Shown here piece by piece: positions 47,033-56,067 of a stretch of 64,000 nt of DNA (positions within the stretch are counted from its first letter, which is position 1; each line of letters opens with the position of its first letter). The stretch lies in contig NZ_NKTZ01000002.1 in NCBI RefSeq assembly GCF_003207855.1, positions 248,001 to 312,000 of the forward strand, in the 5' to 3' direction. This DNA is from Komagataeibacter rhaeticus. Lineage in GTDB: Bacteria; Pseudomonadota; Alphaproteobacteria; Acetobacterales; Acetobacteraceae. A model generated the notes under the pieces. It saw nothing but the letters and a program-made list of their open reading frames with translations, did no database searches and had not been told where the DNA came from. Made by a program: the position numbers and the translations under genes.

Positions 47033-47601
47033 GCGGGCAGCCTCCCTCCCCCACGCGCCGCCGCCTGCTCATGGCCGCCCCGCTGGTTGTGGCGGGCGGT
47101 GTGGGCGTGGGCTTCTGGCGCATGCTGTCGGGCATGACAAAAGGCTCGTTCGACCCGCATGACATCCATGCCCCGGCGCTGAACCGCCCCGTGCCCGACT
47201 TCGCCCTGCCCGACCAGGCACCGGGCAGCGGTTTTTCCGCGCAGGACCTGCGCGCGCTCAAGGCGCCGGTGCTGGTGAACTATTTTGCATCCTGGTGCAT
47301 ACCCTGCGTGGCCGAAATGCCGGTGCTCAACGCGCTGAAGGAAAAACTGCCCATATGGGGCATTGCGTACAAGGACAGACCGGAACATGCGCTGGGCTTC
47401 GTGCAGCGGGCAGGCAACCCCTATGCCCGCATCGCCGCCGACCGGGACGGGCTGGCGGCCATTGACTGGGGCGTATCCGGCGTGCCGGAAACCTTCCTGA
47501 TCGGCCCCGGCGGCGTGATCCGCTGGCATACCGCCTCCCCCATTACCGAAACCATGATCACCCGCACGATCATGCCGCTGGCGGACAGCCTGAAGTCATG
47601 A
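47029..47601 (+). CDS. ccmG: Thiol:disulfide oxidoreductase CcmG/DsbE
   Basis: This 190-residue membrane-anchored thioredoxin-fold protein keeps apocytochrome cysteines reduced. The anchor is at about residues 13-30, and the active site is Cys90-Cys93 in FASWCIPCVAEMP, followed by GVSGVPETFLIGPGG with the cis-proline. It overlaps ccmF and ccmH by 4 bp at each end. Confidence 0.95.
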   Translation: MSGQPPSPTRRRLLMAAPLVVAGGVGVGFWRMLSGMTKGSFDPHDIHAPALNRPVPDFALPDQAPGSGFSAQDLRALKAPVLVNYFASWCIPCVAEMPVLNALKEKLPIWGIAYKDRPEHALGFVQRAGNPYARIAADRDGLAAIDWGVSGVPETFLIGPGGVIRWHTASPITETMITRTIMPLADSLKS

Positions 47602-48086
47602 TGAAGAACCCGTTCCCGCGCCGTGGCGGCGTGCTGGCCCTGCTGGCCTGCCTGCTGTTCGCCCCCATCATGGCCATGGCGGTGGATGACCCGTCCGAAA
47701 TGCTGCCCGATCCGGCACAGGAACAGCGTGCCGAGGCCATTGGCGCCCAGTTGCGCTGCCTTGTCTGCCAGAACGAATCGATCGAGGACAGCAGCGCCGA
47801 CCTGGCCCGTGACCTGCGCCATGTGGTGCGCGAACATGTGGCCAAGGGGGAAAGCAACCAGCAGATCATGGCGTGGATGGTCAGCCGCTACGGCAATTTC
47901 ATCCGCCTCAGACCACCGCTGACCATAGGCACGCTGCTGCTGTGGATCATGCCGCTGCTGGCACTGGGCATTGGCATTGGCGTTGCGTGGTGGACCTTCC
48001 GCAGGCCACGCGCCCCCACCCCGGCACCGCTGAGTGATGAAGAGCGCCGCCGCCTGTCCGACCTGACCGAAACACGCCGAGAGTGA
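47598..48086 (+). CDS. ccmH: Cytochrome c-type biogenesis protein CcmH
   Basis: The 162-residue protein has a signal sequence (cleavage near MAMAV), the redox motif LRCLVCQNESI with Cys54 and Cys57, the conserved DLRHVVREHVAKGESNQQI segment, and one TM helix (about 115-133). It works with CcmG and CcmF to present reduced apocytochrome. It is coupled to ccmG by a 4-bp overlap; ccmI starts 1 bp after its stop. Confidence 0.95.
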   Translation: MMKNPFPRRGGVLALLACLLFAPIMAMAVDDPSEMLPDPAQEQRAEAIGAQLRCLVCQNESIEDSSADLARDLRHVVREHVAKGESNQQIMAWMVSRYGNFIRLRPPLTIGTLLLWIMPLLALGIGIGVAWWTFRRPRAPTPAPLSDEERRRLSDLTETRRE

Positions 48087-48087
48087 C

Positions 48088-48810
48088 ATGATCTGGATTG
48101 GTATCTGCCTGCTTGGCGTGATTGCGCTGCTGCCCGCGCTGCTGTCGTTCCGCCGCACCACGCTGCTGCGCGATGAACGCGAAACCGCCCTTGTCCTGCA
48201 TCAGGCCCAGCTTGCCGAACTGGAGCGTGACCTTACCGAGGGCATGATCGCGCCATCCGAGCATGACAGCGCACGGCTGGAAATCCAGCGCCGCCTGCTG
48301 GGTATTGACCTGCTGCCCGCCGAAAGGGCGGGCCGCTCCTCCTCCACCATGGCCATAATGGCGGCGTTGTTTGGCCTGCCGGTCGCGGCCGTGGCGCTGT
48401 ACCTGACCGTTGGGCACCCGCAGCTTCCAGCCCAGCCGCTGGCCCCGCGCCTTGCGGCGCTCAGGCAGGAAGACCACCGCAATGACGCGATCATCGACCG
48501 GCTGCGTGACCAGCTCAAACTGATTCCACCGAGTGATCCCAGCCTGTTCCAGGGTTACGTATTGCTGGGCCAGGCGGAAGCGGGGCGCGACCATTACGCC
48601 GCTGCCGCCCAGGCCTGGCGCGATGCGATTGCCCAGAAATTCGATCCCGAAGTCGCCGCACGCGCGGCGGAAGCGCAGATGATGGCCGATGGCGGCCATA
48701 TCTCGCCCGAAACCGCCGATCTGTACCGCCGCGCGCTGGACGCCGCCCCGCCTGATGCCCCGTGGCGCATGACGGTGCAGCAGCGCATTGCCCAGTCCGA
48801 GCACCAGTAA
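48088..48810 (+). CDS. ccmI: Cytochrome c-type biogenesis protein CcmI
   Basis: The 240-residue protein has an N-terminal TM helix, a cytoplasmic coiled segment (about 30-85) with the ELERDLTEGMIAPSEHDSARLEIQRRLL-type CcmI signature, a second TM (about 87-107) and TPR-like repeats in the periplasmic part. CcmI chaperones apocytochrome c to CcmF/H. It is shorter than enterobacterial forms, having fewer TPRs. It ends the ccmCDEFGHI set. ccmA and ccmB are not in this window. Confidence 0.9.
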   Translation: MIWIGICLLGVIALLPALLSFRRTTLLRDERETALVLHQAQLAELERDLTEGMIAPSEHDSARLEIQRRLLGIDLLPAERAGRSSSTMAIMAALFGLPVAAVALYLTVGHPQLPAQPLAPRLAALRQEDHRNDAIIDRLRDQLKLIPPSDPSLFQGYVLLGQAEAGRDHYAAAAQAWRDAIAQKFDPEVAARAAEAQMMADGGHISPETADLYRRALDAAPPDAPWRMTVQQRIAQSEHQ

Positions 48811-48894
48811 CGGCCCATCAACAACGCGCTACCCATGCGCCCGCACGGGTTTTGGGGCTTGCCAGTTTCCTGTCCTTGGGCGGAAACTGGCTTC

Positions 48895-49074
48895 ATGAGC
48901 AAGGACAAGACCCCCGCCCCCGCCCCTGCGGCTGATACAGCGCAGGATGAAGCGGCCAAGGAAGCCGCATTGCTGAAACAGCCCGCCGAACCTGATGAGC
49001 GTGGCGGCCCCAAGGGGCCGGAACCGACGCGCTACGGGGACTGGACGGTCAAGGGACGGTGCGTGGATTTCTGA
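48895..49074 (+). CDS. DUF1674 protein, SDHAF4-like succinate dehydrogenase assembly factor
   Basis: The 59-residue protein ends GGPKGPEPTRYGDWTVKGR followed by CVDF, the diagnostic C terminus of the DUF1674/SDHAF4 family. In mitochondria SDHAF4 protects flavinylated SdhA during complex II assembly; the bacterial role is by analogy. I start at MSKDKTPAPAP (48895); the longer frame from 48835 adds unrelated residues. It lies 84 bp after ccmI, at the end of the cytochrome operon, and before repeat copy C. Confidence 0.88.
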   Translation: MSKDKTPAPAPAADTAQDEAAKEAALLKQPAEPDERGGPKGPEPTRYGDWTVKGRCVDF

Positions 49075-49106
49075 TCCGGCATTTTCACAAAAACGCCGAT
49101 GAAAGA

Positions 49107-49194
49107 TGATAAACGTCCTCGGGTGCCACCTTTTTTCAAAAAGGCGGTGTTTTTCGAAGCTTTTTGAAAAAAGCTTCACCAAGGACTTTCTTGT
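49107..49194. repeat. Nested palindromic repeat, copy C
   Basis: Outer arms GTCCTcGGGTG (49115-49125) and CACCaAGGAC (49177-49186) pair around two inner hairpins: CACCTTTTT..AAAAAGGCGGTG, and a perfect 10-bp stem 49156-49165/49168-49177 with a 2-base loop. The element is AT-rich against the GC-rich background. It sits between the convergent DUF1674 and membrane-protein genes. Confidence 0.8.
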
Positions 49195-49233
49195 GATGGC
49201 TGGATGTTATCCGGGCAGGCTTTTCAGGCCGCT

Positions 49234-49755
49234 TCAGCCAATCTCGTTGGGAAGCGGCCCACGGCCAAAGCTGGTCTGGCGCGCCCGGTGCCCCGGCGGC
49301 GGAATGTTGCACGAGATGAGATAGATCCCGGCCACGAATACAAGCTGCGAGAGGGAATTGAACCACAGCGCCAGTTCATAGGCCCGCTCCGCCGTGACGG
49401 CCTGATAGACCGCATATCCTGCAAACGGGATGGAAATGGGCCGCATGCCCGCCAGCATGAGGCGCAGCGGATTCTGGTACCCCGGCCTGACCAGCCTGCG
49501 CAGGCGGTGGATGCCGATATAGAATATGACCTCGAAAAACCAGCCCAGCAGGTTGGTGATCACATTGTCCAGTGTCATCCCTTCCAGCACCAGCAGGGCG
49601 GATATGGACGCCGCCGAGAGCACGATCGAGCCGACCTGAAAACTCATGCCCATTTCCATCGCCGTCAGGCGATCGGGCAGGGCATCGGCAAAAGGCTGGA
49701 AAATCCGGTCCAGCAGCCAGGAATCGAACTGGTTGACGCGTTCACCAAATGACAT
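49234..49755 (-). CDS. Small polytopic membrane protein, unknown function
   Basis: The 173-residue protein starts MSFGERVNQFDSWLL after GGAA at 6 bp. It has about four hydrophobic segments (SIVLSAASISALLVL, NLLGWFFEVIFYIGI, PISIPFAGYAVYQAV, SLSQLVFVAGIYLI) and a basic-Pro tail. I recognise no family. A longer frame from 49935 is Cys/Arg-rich nonsense and was rejected. It lies 41 bp downstream of the beta-lactamase-like gene. Confidence 0.65.
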   Translation of the reverse strand: MSFGERVNQFDSWLLDRIFQPFADALPDRLTAMEMGMSFQVGSIVLSAASISALLVLEGMTLDNVITNLLGWFFEVIFYIGIHRLRRLVRPGYQNPLRLMLAGMRPISIPFAGYAVYQAVTAERAYELALWFNSLSQLVFVAGIYLISCNIPPPGHRARQTSFGRGPLPNEIG

Positions 49756-49796
49756 GACTGTTCCCGGTCTCCTCACACCCCTCGTGGTCCGTAGTG

Positions 49797-50969
49797 TTAT
49801 CCACCATACACGGCGGCGACAACCGCATCGGGGTAGCTGCCTGCCATCCCGGCCAGCGCGGTATTGCTGAGCATGACAATGCTTATCCCGCGTGCCCGGT
49901 CCACCACCCACTGGTGCCCGTACACACCCCCCCATGTAAAACTGCCGGGGCTGAGTGGCGTGCGCGCGGCGACGGGATCGGTTATGACCGCACCCCCGTA
50001 GCCAAAGCGCCGCCCGCGTGCAAGCGGCCCCATGTCCACATCGCCAATCGCATTGCGACCGAACAGGGCAGCGGAGGCAGGAGCCAGCAGCCCCTCACCC
50101 CCCTGCCGGAGCGCTTCAAGAAAGGCGAGGAATTCCCCTGCCGTGCCCACCATGCCCGCACCACCAGAGGGATAGGAGGCCGGATTGAAGACCCGGTCGG
50201 GTGCGAAGCGGATTTCCCCGACCCCGCCACCGGGCAGCTGGCGGGGCAGCACGTAGGTCTCCCCCATGAGCAGCGGCATGGGCCGGGCATCGGCATAACA
50301 CGCGGCCAGATTGTCACGCGCGGGCGGCGCGAATCCGGTCTGCCGCCAGCCCAGCGGGGCACCCACATGCTGCCGGACCACATCCGGCAGGGGCTGGCCG
50401 GTTATTTTTTCAATCACACCCCCCATCACATCCAGCCCCAGCGAATAGCTCCATCCCCGGCCCGGTGCGAACACCAGCCGGGTCGTGGCCAGGCGGGCCA
50501 GATTGTCGGCCAGTGAAACGCCGGGCTCCGCAATGCCGTCCGATACACCGGCGCGGGTATAGGGATTGTCATCCCGGGGGAAGGAAAAGCCATAGGTCAG
50601 CCCGCTGGTATGGGTCAGCAGCTGATGCGGCGTGATGACCGCCGCGCCACCATCGGGCAGGGCCGGGCTGAAATCCGGCAGGTAACGGGTAACCGGGGCA
50701 TGCAGGTCCAGCAGCCCCTGCTCGGCCAGGGCAAGGGCTGCGGCGGTCACCACCGGCTTGGTCAGCGAAGCCAGGCGGAAGACGGTATCAGCCCGCATGG
50801 GCAGGCCCCGTTCCCGGTCCGCCAGCCCCACGGCCTCGGTCACCACGGGCTGGCCGTCCACCGCCACCAGCACCACTGCCCCGACCAGCCGGCCTGTCTG
50901 CACGGCGGTCTCCATGACATGGCGGACACGCTCCGTCATGCGCGCGGTATCCGGTTGGGCAACAGACAT
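49797..50969 (-). CDS. Serine hydrolase of the beta-lactamase/penicillin-binding family (class C-like)
   Basis: The 390-residue protein has the catalytic SxxK at Ser68-Lys71 (RLASLTKPV), ITPHQLLTHTSGLTYGF, a second-motif tyrosine in GWSYSLGLDVMGG and a third-motif-like HQW (GVYGHQWVVD). No signal peptide is visible, so it may be a cytosolic esterase or peptidase rather than an antibiotic resistance enzyme. Start 50969 (MSVAQPDTAR) follows AGGATG. It is divergent from the M16 protease gene across 74 bp. Confidence 0.88.
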   Translation of the reverse strand: MSVAQPDTARMTERVRHVMETAVQTGRLVGAVVLVAVDGQPVVTEAVGLADRERGLPMRADTVFRLASLTKPVVTAAALALAEQGLLDLHAPVTRYLPDFSPALPDGGAAVITPHQLLTHTSGLTYGFSFPRDDNPYTRAGVSDGIAEPGVSLADNLARLATTRLVFAPGRGWSYSLGLDVMGGVIEKITGQPLPDVVRQHVGAPLGWRQTGFAPPARDNLAACYADARPMPLLMGETYVLPRQLPGGGVGEIRFAPDRVFNPASYPSGGAGMVGTAGEFLAFLEALRQGGEGLLAPASAALFGRNAIGDVDMGPLARGRRFGYGGAVITDPVAARTPLSPGSFTWGGVYGHQWVVDRARGISIVMLSNTALAGMAGSYPDAVVAAVYGG

Positions 50970-51043
50970 GTTTCCATCCTTTCTGGCACCATTACGGGCG
51001 GCCGAACTGGCCGACACACATAAAGCAGCGTAATCTTGCCGCC

Positions 51044-53749
51044 ATGATAGCACGCCTGTTCCGCAAGACATTCCCCCTCTCCTTCCTGTTATGTGCAGGC
51101 TGCCTGCAATCCGGCCAGGCAGTCCCCGCCCGGGCCGCAACGCCCGCGACGGTACAGATCCAGCCCGACATGCCGCTGCGCGCCACGTTACCCAACGGGC
51201 TGCGGGTGGTGATCGTGCCGGACCGGCTGGCGCCGGTGGTCAGCACCGAAATCAACTACCTTGCCGGTTCGGCCGCGGCGCCGGCGGGCTTTCCCGGCAC
51301 GGCACACGCGCTGGAACACATGATGTTCCGGGGCAGCAGCGGGCTGGACCGTGACCAGCTTGCCGCCATCGGCGCGCGACTGGGCGGCAGCTACAATGCC
51401 GATACGACGGAAAACGTGACGCAGTTCTTCTACACCGCCCCGGCCGAAAACCTGGATGTGCTGCTGCACATCGAAGCCCTGCGGATGGACGGCCTGACAC
51501 TGGCGGCGGATGACTGGGCGCATGAACGCGGAGCGATCGAGCAGGAAGTCTCACGCGACATGTCCAGCCCCGGCTATGTCTACCTGTCGCGGCTGCAGTC
51601 CATCCTGTTTGCCGGAACGCCCTACGAACATGATGCGCTGGGCACGCGCCCGTCGTTTGACAGGACGGATACCACCCTGCTGCGCCGGTTCTACCGGGAC
51701 TGGTATGCCCCCAACAACGCCATACTGGTCATTACCGGCGATGTGGACCCCGCCCGCACGCTGGCCCTTGTCAGGTCGGCCTTTGCCGCCATTCCCGCCC
51801 GCAGGCTGCCCCCGCGCCCCGAAATCCGCCCCGGCCCGCTCCATGCGCAGACCCTGCATTTCCCGACCGACTACCCGATGGGGCTGATGGCCATAGCCAG
51901 CCGCATGCCGGGACAGAACAGCCATGACTTCGCCACGGCACGCATCCTGTCCGATGTGCTGTCCAGCCAGCGTGGTGCCCTGTATGAACTGGTGCCACAG
52001 GGCCATGCGCTGCTGGCCAGCTTTGACTTCATTACCAAGGCGGATGCCGGCATCGGCATTGCCATTGCCGCCTTCCCCAAAGGCAGCGCGCCCGGCCCCC
52101 TTCAGGCACGGATGCAGGACATCCTGCGTGGCCTGCGTGAAAACGGCGTACCCGCCGATCTGGTCGATGCCGCCAAGCGCAAGGAACTGGCCCAGCTTGG
52201 CTTTGCCGCCAACAGCATTGCGGGCCTTGCGGAAAGCTGGTCCGAAGCCCTGGCCATCATGGGCCTGCAATCACCCGATGACGAGGCGGCCGCCTTCGCT
52301 TCCGTCACACCGGAAGATGTCAACCGCCTGGCCCGGCAGGTGCTGGACCCGCAGCAGTCCGTTACCGCCATCCTGACCCCGCGCGATGGCGGCCATACGG
52401 CGGCCGGCAAGGGATTCGGCGGTTCCGAATCCTTTGCCAGCATACCCGACCATCCTGTCAGCCTGCCCGACTGGGCCAATGCCAGCCTGCGTAGCATCCG
52501 CCCCCCGGTGCCCGCCGTACGGCCCACGACCTTCACCCTGCCCAACGGCCTGAAGCTGATCGTGCGCCCCGCCGCCGTCAGCCATACCATCAACCTGTAT
52601 GGCATCATCCGCCAGAACGAGGACATGGAGGAACCACCCGGCAAGGAAGGCATTGCCGACATTACCGACGAGCTGTTCCATTACGGCAGCACCACCCATG
52701 ACCGGATCGGATTGCAGAAGGCACTGGACGACATTGCCGCCACCGAAAGCGCCGGGGCCGAATTCAGCCTGAACGTCCTGACCCCGGATTTTGAACGGGG
52801 CCTGGCCCTGCTGGCGGAAAACGAACTGCACCCTTCCCTGCCCGAAGCGGCGTTCAGGGTGGTGCGCGCCAATACCGCCGCCTCCCTGTCCGGCCTGCTG
52901 CATTCGCCCGACTACCTGTTTGGCCGCGCGCTGCAGGCGGCCGTGTCCCCGCCGGGCGATCCCTCGCTGCGGCAGGCCAGCCCGGCACAGGTCATGAAGC
53001 TGACACTGGCGGACTGCCGTGCCTTCTGGGGGGCCGCCTACCGCCCGGACCTGACCACCATCGTCATCACGGGCGACATAACCCCCGATGCCGCCTACCG
53101 GGCGATTGCCCGCGCCTTTGGCCCGTGGCAGGCCATTGGCCCCACGCCGCTGGTCGACCTGCCGCCCCGGCCGGACAGCCGCGCACGCGTTACACATGTG
53201 CCAGATCCCTCCAGCATGCAGGCGACCGTGTCGCTGCCTGAAAGCCTGGGCATAACGGTTGATAACCCGGAGCATTTCGCCCTCAACCTGGGCAATGAAA
53301 TCCTCGGGTCGGGTTTCTCGTCGCGCCTGTACCGCGACCTGCGGGTGCGCACCGGCTATGTCTATACCGTGCGCAGCCACCTGACATGGAAGCGCCATCG
53401 CAGCGCCTACAGCATTTCCTTCGGGGCGGACCCGGACAAGGTCGCCGCCGCGCGAAACGCCGCCGTGCATGACCTGATCACCATGCAGACCGAACCTGTC
53501 AGCGAGGATGAACTGACAATGGCACGCGCCGGCCTGCTGCGCAGCCTGAGCCTGCAATCGGCCAGCCTTGACACGATTGCCGAGAGTTACCTGCATTTCA
53601 GCAATCTCGGCCTGCCCCTCAACCAGAACGATATCGCGGCACAGGCCTATTATACGATGGATGCCATCGCCATCCGCGATGCCTTCCGCAAATGGGTCTG
53701 CCCGGCCGATCTGGCCACCATCATCAAGGGGCCCGCCACTGCGCCGTAG
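51044..53749 (+). CDS. M16 family zinc metallopeptidase, exported
   Basis: This 901-residue insulinase/pitrilysin-type protease has a signal sequence with a lipobox-like LCAGC (Cys20) and two M16 halves. The first half has the inverted zinc motif HALEH (His88, Glu91, His92) and a downstream acidic ligand in GAIEQEVSRD (about Glu166/168). The second half lacks the HxxEH motif and probably forms the chamber wall, as in other fused M16 proteins. Repeat copy D follows its stop. Confidence 0.9.
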   Translation: MIARLFRKTFPLSFLLCAGCLQSGQAVPARAATPATVQIQPDMPLRATLPNGLRVVIVPDRLAPVVSTEINYLAGSAAAPAGFPGTAHALEHMMFRGSSGLDRDQLAAIGARLGGSYNADTTENVTQFFYTAPAENLDVLLHIEALRMDGLTLAADDWAHERGAIEQEVSRDMSSPGYVYLSRLQSILFAGTPYEHDALGTRPSFDRTDTTLLRRFYRDWYAPNNAILVITGDVDPARTLALVRSAFAAIPARRLPPRPEIRPGPLHAQTLHFPTDYPMGLMAIASRMPGQNSHDFATARILSDVLSSQRGALYELVPQGHALLASFDFITKADAGIGIAIAAFPKGSAPGPLQARMQDILRGLRENGVPADLVDAAKRKELAQLGFAANSIAGLAESWSEALAIMGLQSPDDEAAAFASVTPEDVNRLARQVLDPQQSVTAILTPRDGGHTAAGKGFGGSESFASIPDHPVSLPDWANASLRSIRPPVPAVRPTTFTLPNGLKLIVRPAAVSHTINLYGIIRQNEDMEEPPGKEGIADITDELFHYGSTTHDRIGLQKALDDIAATESAGAEFSLNVLTPDFERGLALLAENELHPSLPEAAFRVVRANTAASLSGLLHSPDYLFGRALQAAVSPPGDPSLRQASPAQVMKLTLADCRAFWGAAYRPDLTTIVITGDITPDAAYRAIARAFGPWQAIGPTPLVDLPPRPDSRARVTHVPDPSSMQATVSLPESLGITVDNPEHFALNLGNEILGSGFSSRLYRDLRVRTGYVYTVRSHLTWKRHRSAYSISFGADPDKVAAARNAAVHDLITMQTEPVSEDELTMARAGLLRSLSLQSASLDTIAESYLHFSNLGLPLNQNDIAAQAYYTMDAIAIRDAFRKWVCPADLATIIKGPATAP

Positions 53750-53767
53750 CAGGATATCTTTTAAATA

Positions 53768-53852
53768 ATAAAAGTTTTTGGGTGCCGCCTTTTTTCAGAA
53801 AGGCGGTATTCCTTGCAGCTTTTTGAAAACAGCTTCACCAAAAAATTTTCTT
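53768..53852. repeat. Nested palindromic repeat, copy D
   Basis: Outer arms AAAAGTTTTTGGGTG (53770-53784) and CACCAAAAAATTTT (53836-53849) enclose a CCGCCTTT..AAAGGCGG hairpin and an imperfect AGCTTTTT..AACAGCT hairpin. Orientation equals copies A and C. It directly follows the M16 protease gene and faces the convergent rpsA. Confidence 0.8.
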
Positions 53853-53997
53853 GATCTGCTGGACGGTTCACAAGCACCGCACGCTACTTCCCTGCCCCGT
53901 GCAAAAGAGCAGCCCATCACGTCCATCCGACATACAGGATCTGTTGTTCCGGCACGGCATGGTCCATGGGGCGGTGCCAGACCTTGCGCAATCCAAT

Positions 53998-54028
53998 AAA
54001 AAAAGGGCGGTGCATTCCTGCACCGCCC
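53998..54028 (-). terminator. Rho-independent terminator of rpsA
   Basis: Perfect 10-bp arms GGGCGGTGCA (54005-54014) and TGCACCGCCC (54019-54028) with a 4-base loop are followed on the minus strand by a run of seven T (53998-54004). It lies about 50 bp after the rpsA stop. This is the clearest intrinsic terminator in the window. Confidence 0.9.
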
Positions 54029-54079
54029 CCTTTCACGCAGGGTCCGGCCCGCACAGGCGGACCGGGCCATGACGCGGGA

Positions 54080-55795
54080 TCAGCCCTCGGCGTTACGGCG
54101 ACGGATCGCGGCACCCAGGATATCACCCAGCGACGCACCGCTGTCGGACGAACCGTAGTCGGAGATCGCCTGCTTGTCTTCCTCGACCTCACGGCCACGG
54201 ATGGTCAGGGCCAGCTTGCGGGCTGCGCGGTCAACCGAGACAACCTTCGCATCGACGCGCTCACCAACGGCGAAACGCTCCGGACGCTGGTCGGCCTTGT
54301 CGCGTGCCAGTTCCGCACGGCGGATGAAGCCGGTCAGCACATCGTCAACCTTCACCTCGATGCCGTTCGACTGAACGGCGGTCACGATGCAGGTCACGAC
54401 GGCACCCTTCTGCACCTTGCTCAGGGTATCGGCGGCCGGATCTTCATGCAGCTGCTTGATACCGAGCGAGATGCGCTCCTTCTCCACGTCCACGTCCAGA
54501 ACCTTGGCCTTCACGACCTGGCCCTTTTCGTAATGGCTCATGGCGACTTCGCCCGGCTCGTCCCACGACAGGTCGGACATGTGAACCATGCCATCGATGT
54601 CGGCGGACAGACCGATGAACAGGCCGAACTCGGTGATGTTGCGGATCTCGCCTTCCACCACGGAACCAACCTTGTGTTCCTCGGCGAACTGCTCCCACGG
54701 GTTGCGCTGCACCTGCTTCAGGCCCAGCGAGATGCGGCGCTTCGCGCTGTCCACATCCAGGACCATCACATCGACTTCCTGCGAAGTGGCGACGATCTTG
54801 CCCGGATGGACGTTCTTCTTCGTCCAGGACATTTCGGACACGTGCACCAGACCCTCGACGCCCGGCTCCAGCTCCACGAATGCACCGTAATCGGTGATGT
54901 TCGTGACGCGACCGGTGTAGCGGGCACCCGGCGGGTACTTGATCGCCACGTTCTCCCACGGGTCGGCCTCAAGCTGCTTCATGCCCAGCGAGATGCGCTG
55001 CGTATCGGGGTTGAAGCGGATGACCTGCACGCGGACCGGCTGACCGATCTGCAGCGCTTCGGACGGGTGGTTGATGCGCTTCCATGCGATGTCGGTCACA
55101 TGCAGCAGGCCATCGACGCCGCCCAGGTCCACGAACGCACCGTAATCGGTGATGTTCTTGACCACGCCGTCAAGGATCATGCCTTCCTTCAGGCCCTGGA
55201 TCAGTTCGCTGCGCTGTTCCGCACGGGTTTCTTCCAGCACGGCGCGACGCGAGACGACGATGTTGCCGCGCGCGCGGTCCATCTTCAGGATCTGGAAGGG
55301 CTGGGGCACGCCCATCAGCGGGGTGACATCGCGCACGGGGCGGATATCGACCTGTGAGCCGGGCAGGAAGGCCATCGCACCGCCGAGGTCGACCGTGAAG
55401 CCCCCCTTGACGCGGCCATAGATGGTGCCGTTGACGCGCTGGTTGCTTTCGAACGCCTTTTCCAGGTTCGACCAGGCTTCCTCGCGGCGGGCCTTCTCAC
55501 GCGACAGGACAATGGACCCGTCACGATCTTCGTACCGCTCGACGAACAGTTCGATAACATCACCCGGCTTGACATCGGGGGTAACACCCGGCGGGCCGAA
55601 TTCCTTAAGGGCGACGCGCCCTTCGCTTTTCAGGCCGACATCGACGATCGCGAATTCATCCGTCAGGCGGACGACGCGACCCGTGACAACGGAACCGTCA
55701 AAGGCGGAATCCCGACCGAGGGTTTCCTCAAGAAGGGCGGCAAAGTCCTCGCCACCCTTATGGTCGGCGACGGGCTGTGTTGTGGCTGAAGCCAT
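54080..55795 (-). CDS. rpsA: 30S ribosomal protein S1
   Basis: S1 helps load mRNA on the 30S subunit. The 571-residue protein has six S1 (OB-fold) repeats, with recurrent motifs such as VVKNITDYGAFVDLGGVDGLLH, VTNITDYGAFVELEPGVEGLVH and IRNITEFGLFIGLSADIDGMVH. The N terminus starts MASATTQPVADHKGGEDFAALLEE. It lies 272 bp downstream of cmk (conserved cmk-rpsA order) and ends in a strong terminator. Confidence 0.97.
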   Translation of the reverse strand: MASATTQPVADHKGGEDFAALLEETLGRDSAFDGSVVTGRVVRLTDEFAIVDVGLKSEGRVALKEFGPPGVTPDVKPGDVIELFVERYEDRDGSIVLSREKARREEAWSNLEKAFESNQRVNGTIYGRVKGGFTVDLGGAMAFLPGSQVDIRPVRDVTPLMGVPQPFQILKMDRARGNIVVSRRAVLEETRAEQRSELIQGLKEGMILDGVVKNITDYGAFVDLGGVDGLLHVTDIAWKRINHPSEALQIGQPVRVQVIRFNPDTQRISLGMKQLEADPWENVAIKYPPGARYTGRVTNITDYGAFVELEPGVEGLVHVSEMSWTKKNVHPGKIVATSQEVDVMVLDVDSAKRRISLGLKQVQRNPWEQFAEEHKVGSVVEGEIRNITEFGLFIGLSADIDGMVHMSDLSWDEPGEVAMSHYEKGQVVKAKVLDVDVEKERISLGIKQLHEDPAADTLSKVQKGAVVTCIVTAVQSNGIEVKVDDVLTGFIRRAELARDKADQRPERFAVGERVDAKVVSVDRAARKLALTIRGREVEEDKQAISDYGSSDSGASLGDILGAAIRRRNAEG

Positions 55796-55995
55796 GAGCT
55801 ACTCGTAAATCCTGTAACCACATGTCACCACGCGGGCGAATGTGGACAATCCTGCGCCCCCGCCTGCCCGCATGCATGCGGCCATGGGAACGGCTTGCCC
55901 GGCGAAAACGCCCCGACACGGTCGCGGCACGCCTGACGGCCAATAATGTGACGCCACGCCCCGCGCGCGTGCGCATGGGGCATGTACCGTTGAGC

Positions 55996-56024
55996 ACAGA
56001 CACCCTATGGATGGCGTATGTCAA
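55996..56024 (-). promoter_or_regulatory. Putative rpsA promoter
   Basis: A perfect -35 TTGACA (56019-56024, minus strand) lies in the cmk-rpsA spacer. At 17 bp the -10 would be GTCTGT, a poor match, so the assignment is weak. It would give a leader of about 200 bp. Confidence 0.3.
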
Positions 56025-56067
56025 TAAAAACCATGGTCACGGCGCATGGTTCCCGCACAAAAGCGCT

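Larger units (their letters stand above)
53750..54079. other. Convergent intergenic region between the M16 protease and rpsA
   Basis: This 330-bp gap holds repeat copy D (53768-53852) and the rpsA terminator (53998-54028). Between them, 53853-53997, I see only short ORFs without family features and no promoter or repeat. Confidence 0.7.

Noticed and set aside
49756-49935. N-terminal extension of the small membrane protein
   Set aside because: The added 60 residues are Cys/Arg-rich and overlap the beta-lactamase-like gene; a Met at 49755 has a ribosome-binding site.
49797-50969. Antibiotic resistance beta-lactamase
   Set aside because: It has SxxK but no visible signal peptide, and many esterases and peptidases share the fold; resistance cannot be claimed.
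50970-51140. N-terminal extension of the beta-lactamase-like protein
   Set aside because: It would overlap the divergent M16 protease gene, and the residues are not conserved; the ATG at 50969 has a good AGGATG ribosome-binding site.
55840-55856. DnaA-box-like TTGTCCACA upstream of rpsA
   Set aside because: A single imperfect match with no cluster, AT-rich unwinding region or dnaA/gidA neighbours; not an origin.
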